DNA from: Bacteroidota bacterium
Lineage (GTDB): Bacteria; Bacteroidota; Bacteroidia; Chitinophagales; Chitinophagaceae
DNA: 64,000 nt
Reading direction: 5' to 3'
NCBI GenBank assembly: GCA_005882315.1
Contig: VBAR01000002.1
Coordinates: 62,001-126,000, forward strand
Shown: one piece after another, positions 1 through 8,363 of the stretch
Layout: each line of letters begins with the position of its first letter
How positions within the stretch are numbered: position 1 is the stretch's first letter
Notes under the pieces: generated by a model
Seen by the model: only the letters and a program-made list of their open reading frames with translations
What the model was told of the DNA's origin: nothing
Database searches by the model: none
Translations under genes and position numbers: made by a program

Positions 1-1
1 C

Positions 2-361
2 GTTAACTGTCGCAGGATGGAGGAAAAAGTATGGCCCAATAAAATTGTTGACAGCCTGATGCGGAATGAATTTGTCGTCGTTTCATTATATGTTGATGAA
101 AGAAGAAAGCTACCACTTACAGAAAGGACAACAGTTAAACTTTCTGATGGAAGTGAGAAATCAATTATTACGGTAGGGGATAAATGGGCAACTTTTCAAA
201 TTGAAAACTTTGGCGCTACTTCACAACCTCAATATGCCATCATCACTGCCGATCAAAAAGCATTGACAAAAACAAAGTACTATACACCCGATGCGGATGA
301 GTTTATCGAATGGCTGAAATGCGGACTCGATGCACATAAAGAAGTAAGCGAAAAAAAATAA
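2..361 (+). CDS. DsbD-like thiol:disulfide interchange protein, C-terminal thioredoxin domain (5' truncated)
   Basis: This is the last 119 codons of a gene that starts before the window. Frame 2 is open from the first base and begins VNCRRMEEKVW; the base before it can complete a Cys codon, which would give a CVNC active site. That context is typical of the C-terminal thioredoxin-like domain of Bacteroidota DsbD proteins, which pass reducing equivalents from the cytoplasm to periplasmic thiols. A later ATG at 17 lies inside the active-site helix and is not a real start. The domain continues through a TSQPQYAII segment (the usual cis-Pro region) and ends with EFIEWLKCGL. The membrane part is not visible, so the family call rests on this domain alone. 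Confidence 0.75.
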   Translation, partial: VNCRRMEEKVWPNKIVDSLMRNEFVVVSLYVDERRKLPLTERTTVKLSDGSEKSIITVGDKWATFQIENFGATSQPQYAIITADQKALTKTKYYTPDADEFIEWLKCGLDAHKEVSEKK

Positions 362-382
362 TTCACAGAAGATCAAAATACA

Positions 383-427
383 AAACCGCCGCATACAATG
401 GTTTTTCTCCTTGTAGCGGCGGTTTAA
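383..427 (+). terminator. Hairpin terminator after the dsbD-like gene
   Basis: AAACCGCCGC at 383-392 pairs with GCGGCGGTTT at 416-425. The stem is extended inside by TACAA/TTGTA after a one-base bulge. The T tract is short, so termination is probable but not certain. Confidence 0.6.
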
Positions 428-432
428 TTAAG

Positions 433-515
433 TGTCATCCTATGCCAGCCCGGTTGTAAGCAATCGAAAACATGTTACTGTTTCTGATTCTCTCCGGCGG
501 AGACACAGGATGACA
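433..515. repeat. Short element with 9-bp terminal inverted repeats
   Basis: TGTCATCCT at 433-441 and AGGATGACA at 507-515 are perfect inverted repeats around 65 bp of non-coding sequence. That interior contains a tight TCTCCG/CGGAGA hairpin. The same 9-mer TGTCATCCT opens the two spacer repeats at 42220 and 46387, so this may be a fuller copy of the same element family. No coding capacity was seen. Confidence 0.5.
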
Positions 516-526
516 AGAACTTGGAT

Positions 527-1108
527 TTATAAAGCAATTTGTTTTTGTATCATCATTTTGCGCAGGTTGATCAAACCATAACGCATACGACCGAGTGCCG
601 TATTAATGCTACAATCAGTCATTGCTGCTATTTCTTTAAAACTTAAATCGGCAAAGTGACGTAACACTATTACTTCACGTTGATCTTCGGGTAATTGATC
701 AAGCATCGTTCTAACACGGTCATGACTTTGCTGGCGGGTCATTTTTGTCTCCGCACATTCATCACTGAATTTTATTACATCAAAAATGTCATTGTTCTCG
801 CTGTTACGGATAGTAGGCGTACGTTTTACTTTACGGAAATGATCCACGCATAAATTATGTGCTATTCGCATAGCCCATGGAAGAAATTTTCCTTCTTCGG
901 TGTAGCGGCCACCACGCATGGTATCAATAATGCGGATAAAAACATCCTGGAAAATGTCTTCGGCAAGGTATTTGTCTTTTACAAGGAACAAAATTGAAGT
1001 ATATAACTTCTCTTTATGACGTAATACCAATGCTTCTAATGCATCAGAATTCCCCTCGGTGAAAAGTTGGATCAGTTCGTGATCCGTTTTTTTGGATAGT
1101 GCTTTCAT
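527..1108 (-). CDS. ECF-type RNA polymerase sigma factor
   Basis: A 193-residue sigma-70 family protein of ECF size. Region 2 is seen in the stretch LAEDIFQDVFIRII, where the core-binding and -10-recognition helices lie. Region 4 spans about residues 139-185 (LPEDQREVIVLRHF, then the helix-turn-helix LSFKEIAAMTDCSINTALGRM). There is no region 3 or extra C-terminal domain. No anti-sigma gene is adjacent; the neighbours are the dsbD-like gene (convergent) and uvrA (divergent), so its signal is unknown. The ATG at 1108 gives the normal ECF length. The 290-bp spacer to uvrA holds the uvrA promoter-like motif and nothing coding that I trust. Confidence 0.9.
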   Translation of the reverse strand: MKALSKKTDHELIQLFTEGNSDALEALVLRHKEKLYTSILFLVKDKYLAEDIFQDVFIRIIDTMRGGRYTEEGKFLPWAMRIAHNLCVDHFRKVKRTPTIRNSENNDIFDVIKFSDECAETKMTRQQSHDRVRTMLDQLPEDQREVIVLRHFADLSFKEIAAMTDCSINTALGRMRYGLINLRKMMIQKQIAL

Positions 1109-1379
1109 AAACTAACTAGTTTTTGCCTGGTTGCGGTAGTACAAACAGACTGGTTTAAGGATATTGGTTGACAGTAAAATTTAAAACAGTAAAAATTCGT
1201 CGTGTAGATGTTTATGCTATAGGCGGGAAGTGTTTTTGGTTTTTCATTTTGTTTATTTGGATATTGGACTTTAAAAGTAAAACTTTCTTGAGTTACTCCA
1301 AATATTTTATTGCGTTTGTTGCCCCAATTTGGTAAAAAAAATGTTAATGATTCCCTCAAATACGCATTGGATAAGGCTT

Positions 1380-1387
1380 TACATTTG
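1380..1387 (+). promoter_or_regulatory. -7 promoter element of uvrA
   Basis: TACATTTG matches the Bacteroidota TAnnTTTG -7 element and ends 11 bases before the uvrA ATG. No TTTG was found at the expected -33 position. Confidence 0.4.
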
Positions 1388-1398
1388 CTCTTCGTGAT

Positions 1399-4224
1399 AT
1401 GAGTGAATTAATAAAAGGGCAGAAATCCCCGAAAAGCAGTTCCGTAATTTCCGCAACAAACATCTTTATTAAAGGTGCAAGGGTGCATAACCTCAAGAAT
1501 GTTTCGGTCGAAATTCCCCGTAATAAGCTGATTGTAGTCACAGGGGTATCCGGCTCGGGTAAGTCCTCACTAACTATTGATACTCTTTATGCTGAAGGCC
1601 AGCGGCGATATGCTGAAAGTCTGAGTGCCTATGCCCGCCAGTTCCTGAACCGGATGAACAAACCGGATGTGGATTACATAAAAGGATTGTGTCCGGCCAT
1701 TGCCATCGAACAAAAAGTAATAACAAGAACACCCCGTAGTACAGTTGGCAGTATGACAGAGTTGTACGATTATCTCCGATTATTGTTTGCAAGGATCGGA
1801 AAAACGTACTCACCTGTTTCGGGCCGACAGGTAAAAAAGGATGATGTAAAGGATGTGGTTGAGGCGATAAAGAAATTGAATGAAGGCGATCGTGTTTATA
1901 TTCTTACCAAACTCAAGCAACATAAAAACAGGAACCTTAAAGAAGAACTAAACATTTTGGTCCAAAAAGGTTTCTCAAGGATGTATCATGCAGGTGAAAT
2001 AATGAGGATCGAAGAACTGCTTGAATTAAATGATAAAGAGCTTAAGTCAAAGGCTCCTGATTATATTCTTGTTGACAGAATTGTGGTAAAAGATTTTGAT
2101 GAAGATGATATCCATCGATTATCAGATTCTATTGGCACAGCTTTTTACGAAGGTGAAGGTGATGTTTATCTCGAAGTGCAGACAACTGGTGATTCAAAAC
2201 CGGCAATTCACCATTTCAACAACCGTTTCGAATTGGACGGCATGCTGTTCGAAGAACCGCAGCCCAATCTTTTTTCCTTTAATAATCCATTTGGTGCATG
2301 TCCGGTATGTGAAGGCTTCAGCCAGGTGCTGGGTATTGATGCTGACCTGGTGATACCCGACAGAAGATTGAGTGTGTATGATGGGGCTGTGGCGGCATGG
2401 AGAGGAGAAAAGTTGGATTGGTGGCGTCAGCAATTTATCAAACGGTCAAAGCTGGTGAACTTTCCAATTCATAAAGCCATTGCTGATTTAACTGATAAAC
2501 AAATACAGCAATTATGGGAAGGTGTGGATGGAATTGGCATCAATGATTTTTTTAAAGATGTAGAATCTCAGTTATACAAAGTGCAGTACAGGGTTTTATT
2601 AAGCCGCTACCGCGGCCGTACTCAATGTACAGAATGTAAAGGTTATCGTTTGCGCAAAGAAGCGCTGTATGTAAAAGTGTATGAAAAACATATTGGAGAA
2701 CTAAGTGAGCTGCCAACAAAGGATTTAAAAAAATGGTTTGATGAACTGGATGCGAAGCTCAGTGAATACGACAGGCAGGTCTCAAAAAGAATTTTAATAG
2801 AAATAAATAATCGGCTCGATACATTATTAAATGTTGGTCTGGGTTATCTCACCATGAATCGTCTTGCCAATTCATTAAGTGGTGGAGAAAGCCAACGGAT
2901 ACAATTGACAAGAAGTTTAGGCAGCAATCTTACCAATTCATTGTACATACTCGATGAACCTTCTATTGGTTTGCATTCACGGGATACTGCCAATCTTATT
3001 CGGGTATTAAAAAGTTTACGTGACCTCGGTAATACTGTTGTTGTAGTTGAGCATGACGAAATGATGATGCGTGAAGCTGATCATATTATTGATATGGGAC
3101 CGCTGGCATCTCACCTGGGTGGCGAAGTAATAGCCGAGGGTGATTATGATGATATCATTTCGAACCCGATGAGTCTTACAGGAAAATACCTGAGCGGTAA
3201 ATTGAAAATTGAACCACCTAAGTCTGTACGCAAATGGAACCGTAGTATAAAAGTAGAAGGGGCAAGACAGCATAATTTAAAAAACATAACAGTTGAGTTT
3301 CCATTAAATGTGCTTTGCGTAGTGAGTGGTGTCAGCGGAAGTGGCAAAACGACTTTAGTAAAACAAATTCTTTATCCTGCCTTACAAAAAATAAAAGGTG
3401 AGTTTGGTGATAAGGTAGGTTTTCATAAAGCTATAACTGGTGATGTAGATGGTATTGCACAAATTGAAATGATAGATCAGAATCCCATTGGTAAATCATC
3501 ACGCAGCAACCCGGTTACGTACATCAAAGCATATGATGAAATAAGAGACCTGTATTCCAAGCAACCGCTGAGTAAGATGCGTGCCTTTATGCCTAAACAT
3601 TTTTCATTCAATGTAGATGGTGGACGATGCGATACCTGCAAAGGAGAAGGCGAACAGGTAGTAGAGATGCAGTTCCTTGCCGATGTACATCTTGTTTGTG
3701 AAAGCTGTGGCGGAAAAAGATTTAAAGAAGAAGTATTGGAAGTAAAGTATAAAGACAAAAGTATTTTTGATGTCTTAGATATGAGTGTGGATGAAGCAAT
3801 AGATTTTTTTATTACTGAGCCTTTCATTTACAGGGCTATACAACCGCTGAGTGATGTTGGGTTGGGTTATATCAAACTCGGTCAATCATCAGATACGTTA
3901 TCAGGTGGTGAAGCGCAACGGGTAAAGCTGGCTTCATTTCTCGGTAAGAAAAATGCAACGGATAAAATTCTCTTCATCTTCGACGAACCAACAACGGGGT
4001 TACATTTTCATGATATAAAAAAATTACTTACATCATTCAATGCACTCATTGAACAGGGGCATTCCATTATTGTTATCGAACATAATACCGATGTTATACG
4101 TAGCGCCGATTGGCTTATCGATCTCGGACCAGAAGCAGGTGATGCAGGCGGTGAAGTAATTTTTACCGGCGCACCGGCACTCATCAAAAAAAATCAGCGT
4201 TCCCACACAGGTAAGTATTTTTAA
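1399..4224 (+). CDS. uvrA: Excinuclease ABC subunit A (UvrA), variant zinc finger
   Basis: A 941-residue UvrA, the damage-scanning ATPase of nucleotide excision repair, with two ABC modules. Walker A motifs are GVSGSGKSS near residue 49 and GVSGSGKTT near residue 645; ABC signatures are LSGGESQR near 493 and LSGGEAQR near 835; the Walker B segments are LYILDEP and LFIFDEP. The C-terminal zinc module is intact (C744, C747, C767, C770). The first zinc module is not: CPVC near residue 301 is present, but where canonical UvrA has its preceding CxxC this protein reads FELDG, with F277 and D280 in the cysteine positions. This suggests the second UvrA class found in many Bacteroidota rather than the canonical subunit. 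The ATG follows a TACATTTG promoter element. Confidence 0.93.
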   Translation: MSELIKGQKSPKSSSVISATNIFIKGARVHNLKNVSVEIPRNKLIVVTGVSGSGKSSLTIDTLYAEGQRRYAESLSAYARQFLNRMNKPDVDYIKGLCPAIAIEQKVITRTPRSTVGSMTELYDYLRLLFARIGKTYSPVSGRQVKKDDVKDVVEAIKKLNEGDRVYILTKLKQHKNRNLKEELNILVQKGFSRMYHAGEIMRIEELLELNDKELKSKAPDYILVDRIVVKDFDEDDIHRLSDSIGTAFYEGEGDVYLEVQTTGDSKPAIHHFNNRFELDGMLFEEPQPNLFSFNNPFGACPVCEGFSQVLGIDADLVIPDRRLSVYDGAVAAWRGEKLDWWRQQFIKRSKLVNFPIHKAIADLTDKQIQQLWEGVDGIGINDFFKDVESQLYKVQYRVLLSRYRGRTQCTECKGYRLRKEALYVKVYEKHIGELSELPTKDLKKWFDELDAKLSEYDRQVSKRILIEINNRLDTLLNVGLGYLTMNRLANSLSGGESQRIQLTRSLGSNLTNSLYILDEPSIGLHSRDTANLIRVLKSLRDLGNTVVVVEHDEMMMREADHIIDMGPLASHLGGEVIAEGDYDDIISNPMSLTGKYLSGKLKIEPPKSVRKWNRSIKVEGARQHNLKNITVEFPLNVLCVVSGVSGSGKTTLVKQILYPALQKIKGEFGDKVGFHKAITGDVDGIAQIEMIDQNPIGKSSRSNPVTYIKAYDEIRDLYSKQPLSKMRAFMPKHFSFNVDGGRCDTCKGEGEQVVEMQFLADVHLVCESCGGKRFKEEVLEVKYKDKSIFDVLDMSVDEAIDFFITEPFIYRAIQPLSDVGLGYIKLGQSSDTLSGGEAQRVKLASFLGKKNATDKILFIFDEPTTGLHFHDIKKLLTSFNALIEQGHSIIVIEHNTDVIRSADWLIDLGPEAGDAGGEVIFTGAPALIKKNQRSHTGKYF

Positions 4225-4382
4225 ACATCTTTGGAAAAGCAGGTTGTATTTTTTTTATTAAAACAATGATGGCGGGAATCGGAAAATTGCTTCTGCTGTA
4301 TGATCCGAAACATGAAAAACCCTTAGATCTTTCCTGTTTTGGCACCAATCTTGTCTTATTCGTTCTACTAAAAACACAAACC

Positions 4383-5186
4383 TTGAAAAAGATTTTATTG
4401 TACTCTGCCCTATTCGTATCTACCCTCAGCATCAGTTTATTAGCTTGTAAAAAAGGCGGTTCCGGAACAGACGGAGCTAATAAAGCAAAACTCCAGGTTT
4501 ACCTTACGGATGACCCCGGTGATTATGAAAAAGTATTCATTGATGTACGGGATGTGCAGATCAATGTAAGCGGCGACTCTGTGAACGGTTGGCAAAGCCT
4601 GCAAGGTGTAAATCCAGGAGTATATGATCTGCTTACCTTAGTAAATGACAATGATACATTGCTGGCCGATGCTGATATTCCTTCAGGACGTTTGGAGCAA
4701 ATGCGTTTGATATTGGGACCCGATAATTTTGTGAAACTACAGGGCGACCCAACGATGATAAAATTAGAAACACCCAGTGCAGAGCAAAGCGGTCTTAAAC
4801 TGAATATACATGCGGATGTTGTAAATGGTATTCTTTATGTGATCACCCTGGATTTTGATGTAGCTAAATCAATAGTAAAAACAGGCAATAAGAAATACAA
4901 ACTCAAACCGGTAATCAGAACAGTATTGTCTGCTGTCGGCGGATCCATAAAAGGTTTTGTAAGACCTGATACTTTCCAGACAGTAGTACATGCAATTCTT
5001 GGCCCGGATACAGTGAGCACATTTACGGGCACCAACGGCGGGTATATGATCAAAGGCTTGCCAGCAGGTAATTATAAGTTATACTATATGCCTTCCAATA
5101 GTACATTCAGAGATAGTTTTCGATTAAATATTCCTGTAGTGCTAAATACAGTAACAACAGTGGATACAATGTTCCTGCACCAGTAG
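4383..5186 (+). CDS. DUF4382 domain lipoprotein
   Basis: I place the start at TTG 4383, not the upstream in-frame ATG 4266, because it gives a clean lipoprotein signal: basic KK, a hydrophobic stretch, and lipobox SLLAC with the modified Cys at residue 22. The mature protein begins with a Gly/Lys linker and then a DUF4382 domain (KLQVYLTDDPGDYEKVFIDV onward), known from secreted Bacteroidota proteins of unknown function. The last 90 or so residues, from GGSIKGFVRP, resemble a carboxypeptidase-regulatory-like beta-sandwich. The product should be anchored to a membrane outside the cytoplasm. It ends at a terminator shared with the convergent kdsA gene. The choice of start is an inference from the signal peptide. 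Confidence 0.82.
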   Translation: MKKILLYSALFVSTLSISLLACKKGGSGTDGANKAKLQVYLTDDPGDYEKVFIDVRDVQINVSGDSVNGWQSLQGVNPGVYDLLTLVNDNDTLLADADIPSGRLEQMRLILGPDNFVKLQGDPTMIKLETPSAEQSGLKLNIHADVVNGILYVITLDFDVAKSIVKTGNKKYKLKPVIRTVLSAVGGSIKGFVRPDTFQTVVHAILGPDTVSTFTGTNGGYMIKGLPAGNYKLYYMPSNSTFRDSFRLNIPVVLNTVTTVDTMFLHQ

Positions 5187-5219
5187 CAGTAGGAACATCT
5201 ATCAGCAATAAAGAAAAAT

Positions 5220-5250
5220 AGTCCCGGTCAAAAGTCGGGACTGTTTTATT
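5220..5250. terminator. Bidirectional terminator between the DUF4382 gene and kdsA
   Basis: AGTCCCG at 5220-5226 pairs with CGGGACT at 5236-5242. T-rich sequence follows on the plus strand (GTTTTATTTT), and A-rich sequence before the stem supplies a U run for the minus strand. It serves two convergent genes. Confidence 0.75.
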
Positions 5251-5251
5251 T

Positions 5252-6070
5252 TCAGACAACTGCTTTTCTAAGTTTTACTAATTGCTTTAACAGATCTTCG
5301 AGCAGATCAAGCTTGAGCATATTGGCTCCATCACTTTTTGCAATGGAAGGATTGGGATGTGTTTCTATAAACAAACCATCAGCACCGGTTGCGATAGCTG
5401 CTTTGGCAATAGTGCCGATCATTTGCGGATTGCCACCAGTCACACCACTTGTTTGATTGGGTTGCTGTAATGAATGCGTACAATCCATTACTACCGGCGC
5501 AAATTGTTTCATGATTGGGATATTACGATAATCAACAACAAGATCCTGGTAACCGAATGTGGTTCCTCTTTCGGTTAGCAAAACATTTTTATTATTTGCG
5601 TTTTGAATTTTTGTTACAGCAAATTGCATTGCTTCGCCACTTACAAACTGTCCCTTCTTTACATTCACGATTTTTCCTGTTTCGGCAGCGGCAATTAACA
5701 GATCAGTTTGGCGACAGAGAAAAGCCGGTATCTGTAGAACATCAACATAGTTTGCAGCAATTGCTGCTTCCAGTGCTGTATGAATATCTGTTGTGGCTGG
5801 TAAAGAAAATTTCTTTTTAACGTCAGCGATCATCTTTAAAGCAGTTTCATCACCAAGGCCGGTAAATGAAGAAGCAGATGTACGGTTTGCTTTTCTATAG
5901 GATGCTTTGAAAATATAAGGGATGCCAAGATTTTTGCAAATGGTTGAAACCTTATCTGCAATTTCATTGATCATTTCTTCGCTTTCTACCACACAAGGTC
6001 CTGCGATCAAAAAGAAATTGTTTTCATCGTATGATTGATGGGCAAATAAATCTTTCAGGAATTTTTCCAT
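5252..6070 (-). CDS. kdsA: 3-deoxy-8-phosphooctulonate synthase, metal-dependent class
   Basis: A 272-residue KDO-8-phosphate synthase, which condenses phosphoenolpyruvate with arabinose-5-phosphate in the cytoplasm for lipopolysaccharide inner-core synthesis. Recognisable segments are KASYRKANRTS, the LPATTDIH stretch, LQIPAFLCRQTDLL and INVKKGQFVS-like sequence. C26 in GPCVVES occupies the position of Asn in the metal-independent E. coli enzyme. The other expected metal ligands are also seen: His in CTHSLQQ, Glu in FIETHPNP and Asp in KSDGANML. This points to the metal-dependent class. A TATCTTTG element sits 6-13 bases before the ATG, so the transcript would have almost no leader. Confidence 0.96.
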   Translation of the reverse strand: MEKFLKDLFAHQSYDENNFFLIAGPCVVESEEMINEIADKVSTICKNLGIPYIFKASYRKANRTSASSFTGLGDETALKMIADVKKKFSLPATTDIHTALEAAIAANYVDVLQIPAFLCRQTDLLIAAAETGKIVNVKKGQFVSGEAMQFAVTKIQNANNKNVLLTERGTTFGYQDLVVDYRNIPIMKQFAPVVMDCTHSLQQPNQTSGVTGGNPQMIGTIAKAAIATGADGLFIETHPNPSIAKSDGANMLKLDLLEDLLKQLVKLRKAVV

Positions 6071-6075
6071 AGCGG

Positions 6076-6083
6076 CAAAGATA
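6076..6083 (-). promoter_or_regulatory. -7 promoter element of kdsA
   Basis: On the minus strand this reads TATCTTTG, matching TAnnTTTG. The predicted transcription start is only a few bases before the kdsA ATG, which would make the mRNA nearly leaderless. No clear -33 element was seen. Confidence 0.4.
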
Positions 6084-6205
6084 AGGAGTCAAAAGTCTTT
6101 GTATAATCTTAGCTGCTGGTAAGGGGTTGAGTAAGTCGCCAATCAAAAGAATTAGGATTTGGAATTTGCAATCCGGAGTTTGACATTTGTGCCTAATCGT
6201 TTGCT

Positions 6206-7147
6206 ATGCTTAAAGAAAAAATCCTAGTTATTGGTGCTTCCGGACAGATAGGAGTAGAACTTACTCTTGCATTAAGAAAAATATATGGTAATGCAAATGT
6301 GGTTGCTTCCGATCTGCGGGAGCAAAATCCTTTACTTGAAGGAACGGGACCTTACGTAAGCCTTGACGTAATGAATAAAGAAATGTTGCATGTGCAGGTG
6401 ATCCGTCAAAATTTTACACAGATCTATTTACTGGCAGCTATTCTTTCTGCAACGGGAGAAAAAAATCCACATCTTGCCTGGCACTTGAATATGCAGGGCT
6501 TATTGAATGTGCTTGATATTGCAAAAGAAGAAAAAATTCATAAAGTTTACTGGCCTTCATCCATTGCTGTATTTGGCCCTACAAGTCCGAAGCAGAATTG
6601 TCCGCAACAAACGATAATCGAACCGACAACTGTTTATGGTATTAGTAAATATGCCGGTGAATTCTGGTGCAATTATTATCATCATCGTTTTGGTATTGAT
6701 GTTCGCAGTCTCCGTTATCCCGGTTTGATATCCTATAAATCTGCACCGGGTGGTGGTACTACAGATTATGCAGTTGAAATTTATCATGAAGCACTGGAAG
6801 AAAAAAAATATGAATGTTTCCTGAAAGAAGATACTTACCTGCCGATGATGTATATGCCGGATGCTATCCGTGCAACGATAGAACTGATGGAAGCACCGGC
6901 GGAAAAGATTTCTATTCGTACATCTTATAATATTTCAGGAATGAGTTTTTCGCCAAAAGAAATTTCGGCTGAAATAAAAAAACATATTCCTGATTTTTCT
7001 ATAACATACAAACCCGACTATCGCCAAAACATCGCTAACAGCTGGCCGCAAAGCATTGATGATTCGGTTGCAAGAAGGGACTGGGGCTGGAAAGAAGAAT
7101 ATGACCTGGAAAGAATGACTTCTGATATGCTGGAAAACCTGAGGTAG
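6206..7147 (+). CDS. NAD-dependent L-threonine 3-dehydrogenase, SDR (epimerase-like) type
   Basis: A 313-residue extended SDR protein. The Rossmann motif GASGQIG lies near residues 9-15, and the catalytic YGISK (YxxxK) follows the PSSIAVFGPT segment. The set PSSIAVFGPT, YGISKYAGEFW and GGGTTDYAVEIYHEA is characteristic of the epimerase-like threonine dehydrogenases that oxidise L-threonine to 2-amino-3-oxobutyrate with NAD. The usual partner, glycine C-acetyltransferase (kbl), is not adjacent. The gene stands alone between divergent kdsA and a convergent hypothetical gene. A general epimerase is the alternative, but the motif set makes it unlikely. Confidence 0.88.
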   Translation: MLKEKILVIGASGQIGVELTLALRKIYGNANVVASDLREQNPLLEGTGPYVSLDVMNKEMLHVQVIRQNFTQIYLLAAILSATGEKNPHLAWHLNMQGLLNVLDIAKEEKIHKVYWPSSIAVFGPTSPKQNCPQQTIIEPTTVYGISKYAGEFWCNYYHHRFGIDVRSLRYPGLISYKSAPGGGTTDYAVEIYHEALEEKKYECFLKEDTYLPMMYMPDAIRATIELMEAPAEKISIRTSYNISGMSFSPKEISAEIKKHIPDFSITYKPDYRQNIANSWPQSIDDSVARRDWGWKEEYDLERMTSDMLENLR

Positions 7148-7293
7148 CAATCGGCAATCACCAGTCAGCAGTTTGCAGTTGGTAATCAGCAGACCAGACA
7201 CCCAATCTTTAATTTGATATTCTTATTGATAATAGAGTAAAAGCAGTTTTATAGGTACTTGACTGCCGAATGGCGATTGCAGACTGCGACTGA
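7148..7293. other. Spacer of low-complexity repeat-like sequence
   Basis: The spacer between two convergent genes contains variants of words such as CAGTTTGCAGTTGG and GGCGATTGCAGACTGCGACTG. It resembles the degenerate repeat spacers found elsewhere in this window (16190, 44940, 46718). No gene and no clear hairpin terminator were found. Confidence 0.3.
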
Positions 7294-8361
7294 TCAATAC
7301 AGTTTTCCATCTTCATAATTCAGTTGAAAGAAAAGGTGATAGGCCTTGCCATAATCTTTTATGATATCATAAGTGGTTTTGCCAATCAGTATTTCACTTG
7401 TAATTGATTTCTTCTTGGAGTTTAATGCCACTTGTTGAAGATCAGCAAAAACAAATTGTCCGCCAACAGGAAATAAACGTATGAAGTATCCATTGCCTGT
7501 ATTGTAAAAAAGATATCGGCCATTATAGTATCCCCAGTATTTGGTACAGGGTTCCACAAGTCCGTTCTTAATAATGTTCACATGTGCAGCCACAACATCT
7601 CTTTCATAATAATCTTTATAAGGAATAATATCAATGCTGTCAGTAATGGCTTTTTGGTTTAAAAAATCTTCATAGCTCATGTAAACACCATAAGTATAAC
7701 GGCGTGGTACAGATGATTTTTTTTTAATGATATAATTATCCAGCCTGTCTTCTGAAATAACATTTTTTGAGCTTTCTCGTTCCCCGGTTTTTAATTTAGG
7801 AATCTCCAGTTGAATTAAATGAACCAGCGAGTCAAACAAATGCTGGCTTGTAATTTCTTCATCATAGTTAAGGTTTATGTTCCCGGTAAATCTTTTCAGT
7901 GGATAATAATTAGTATCACGGGCCGTAAAGCATTCAATATTGTATTGCAGTTCCGATAGCAGGTTTTTTTTCAAAATATTATACCTGCTATCTGCATGAT
8001 AAGTGATCCAGCATTTCTGTATCACTATGATCATTTTCCGGTCAGCATTTTCATCCAGGCCAATACCTTGCGTAAAAATATTTTTTATGATCTCATTAAG
8101 CGGAGTGGCAAGACGTATTTCCCTTGGGGCTTTTTTATATTCCGGGTGAAAACCAATTTTGGTATTATCAAACCGGTTATCTATTATTTCAATGCGGTAA
8201 ACAGGTAAATTATTTTTAGCAACAGGTAATAAGTTGGGCGATACAAGATGTGTTTGCAGAAAATTCGGTGATGGAGTATATACCATTGACATTCGCTGCC
8301 CCCATACAGCCACTGGCATCTTGAAGATGCTTATGAAAAATATCAAACACCAACGCTTCAT
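7294..8361 (-). CDS. Secreted hypothetical protein
   Basis: I do not recognise this 355-residue protein. It has a signal-peptide-like start (MKRWCLIFFISIFKM, with VWGQ as a possible cleavage site), no lipobox and no further membrane segment. The body is rich in Tyr, Lys, Ile and Asn, as in many Bacteroidota extracytoplasmic proteins. The gene starts two bases after the amidohydrolase stop, so the two are very probably co-transcribed and possibly related in function. No catalytic motif is apparent. Confidence 0.8.
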   Translation of the reverse strand: MKRWCLIFFISIFKMPVAVWGQRMSMVYTPSPNFLQTHLVSPNLLPVAKNNLPVYRIEIIDNRFDNTKIGFHPEYKKAPREIRLATPLNEIIKNIFTQGIGLDENADRKMIIVIQKCWITYHADSRYNILKKNLLSELQYNIECFTARDTNYYPLKRFTGNINLNYDEEITSQHLFDSLVHLIQLEIPKLKTGERESSKNVISEDRLDNYIIKKKSSVPRRYTYGVYMSYEDFLNQKAITDSIDIIPYKDYYERDVVAAHVNIIKNGLVEPCTKYWGYYNGRYLFYNTGNGYFIRLFPVGGQFVFADLQQVALNSKKKSITSEILIGKTTYDIIKDYGKAYHLFFQLNYEDGKLY

Positions 8362-8363
8362 TT

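Noticed and set aside
1105-1359. Minus-strand ORF of 84 codons upstream of the ECF sigma gene
   Set aside because: Composition is not protein-like, it overlaps the sigma gene start, and the region is needed for divergent promoters.
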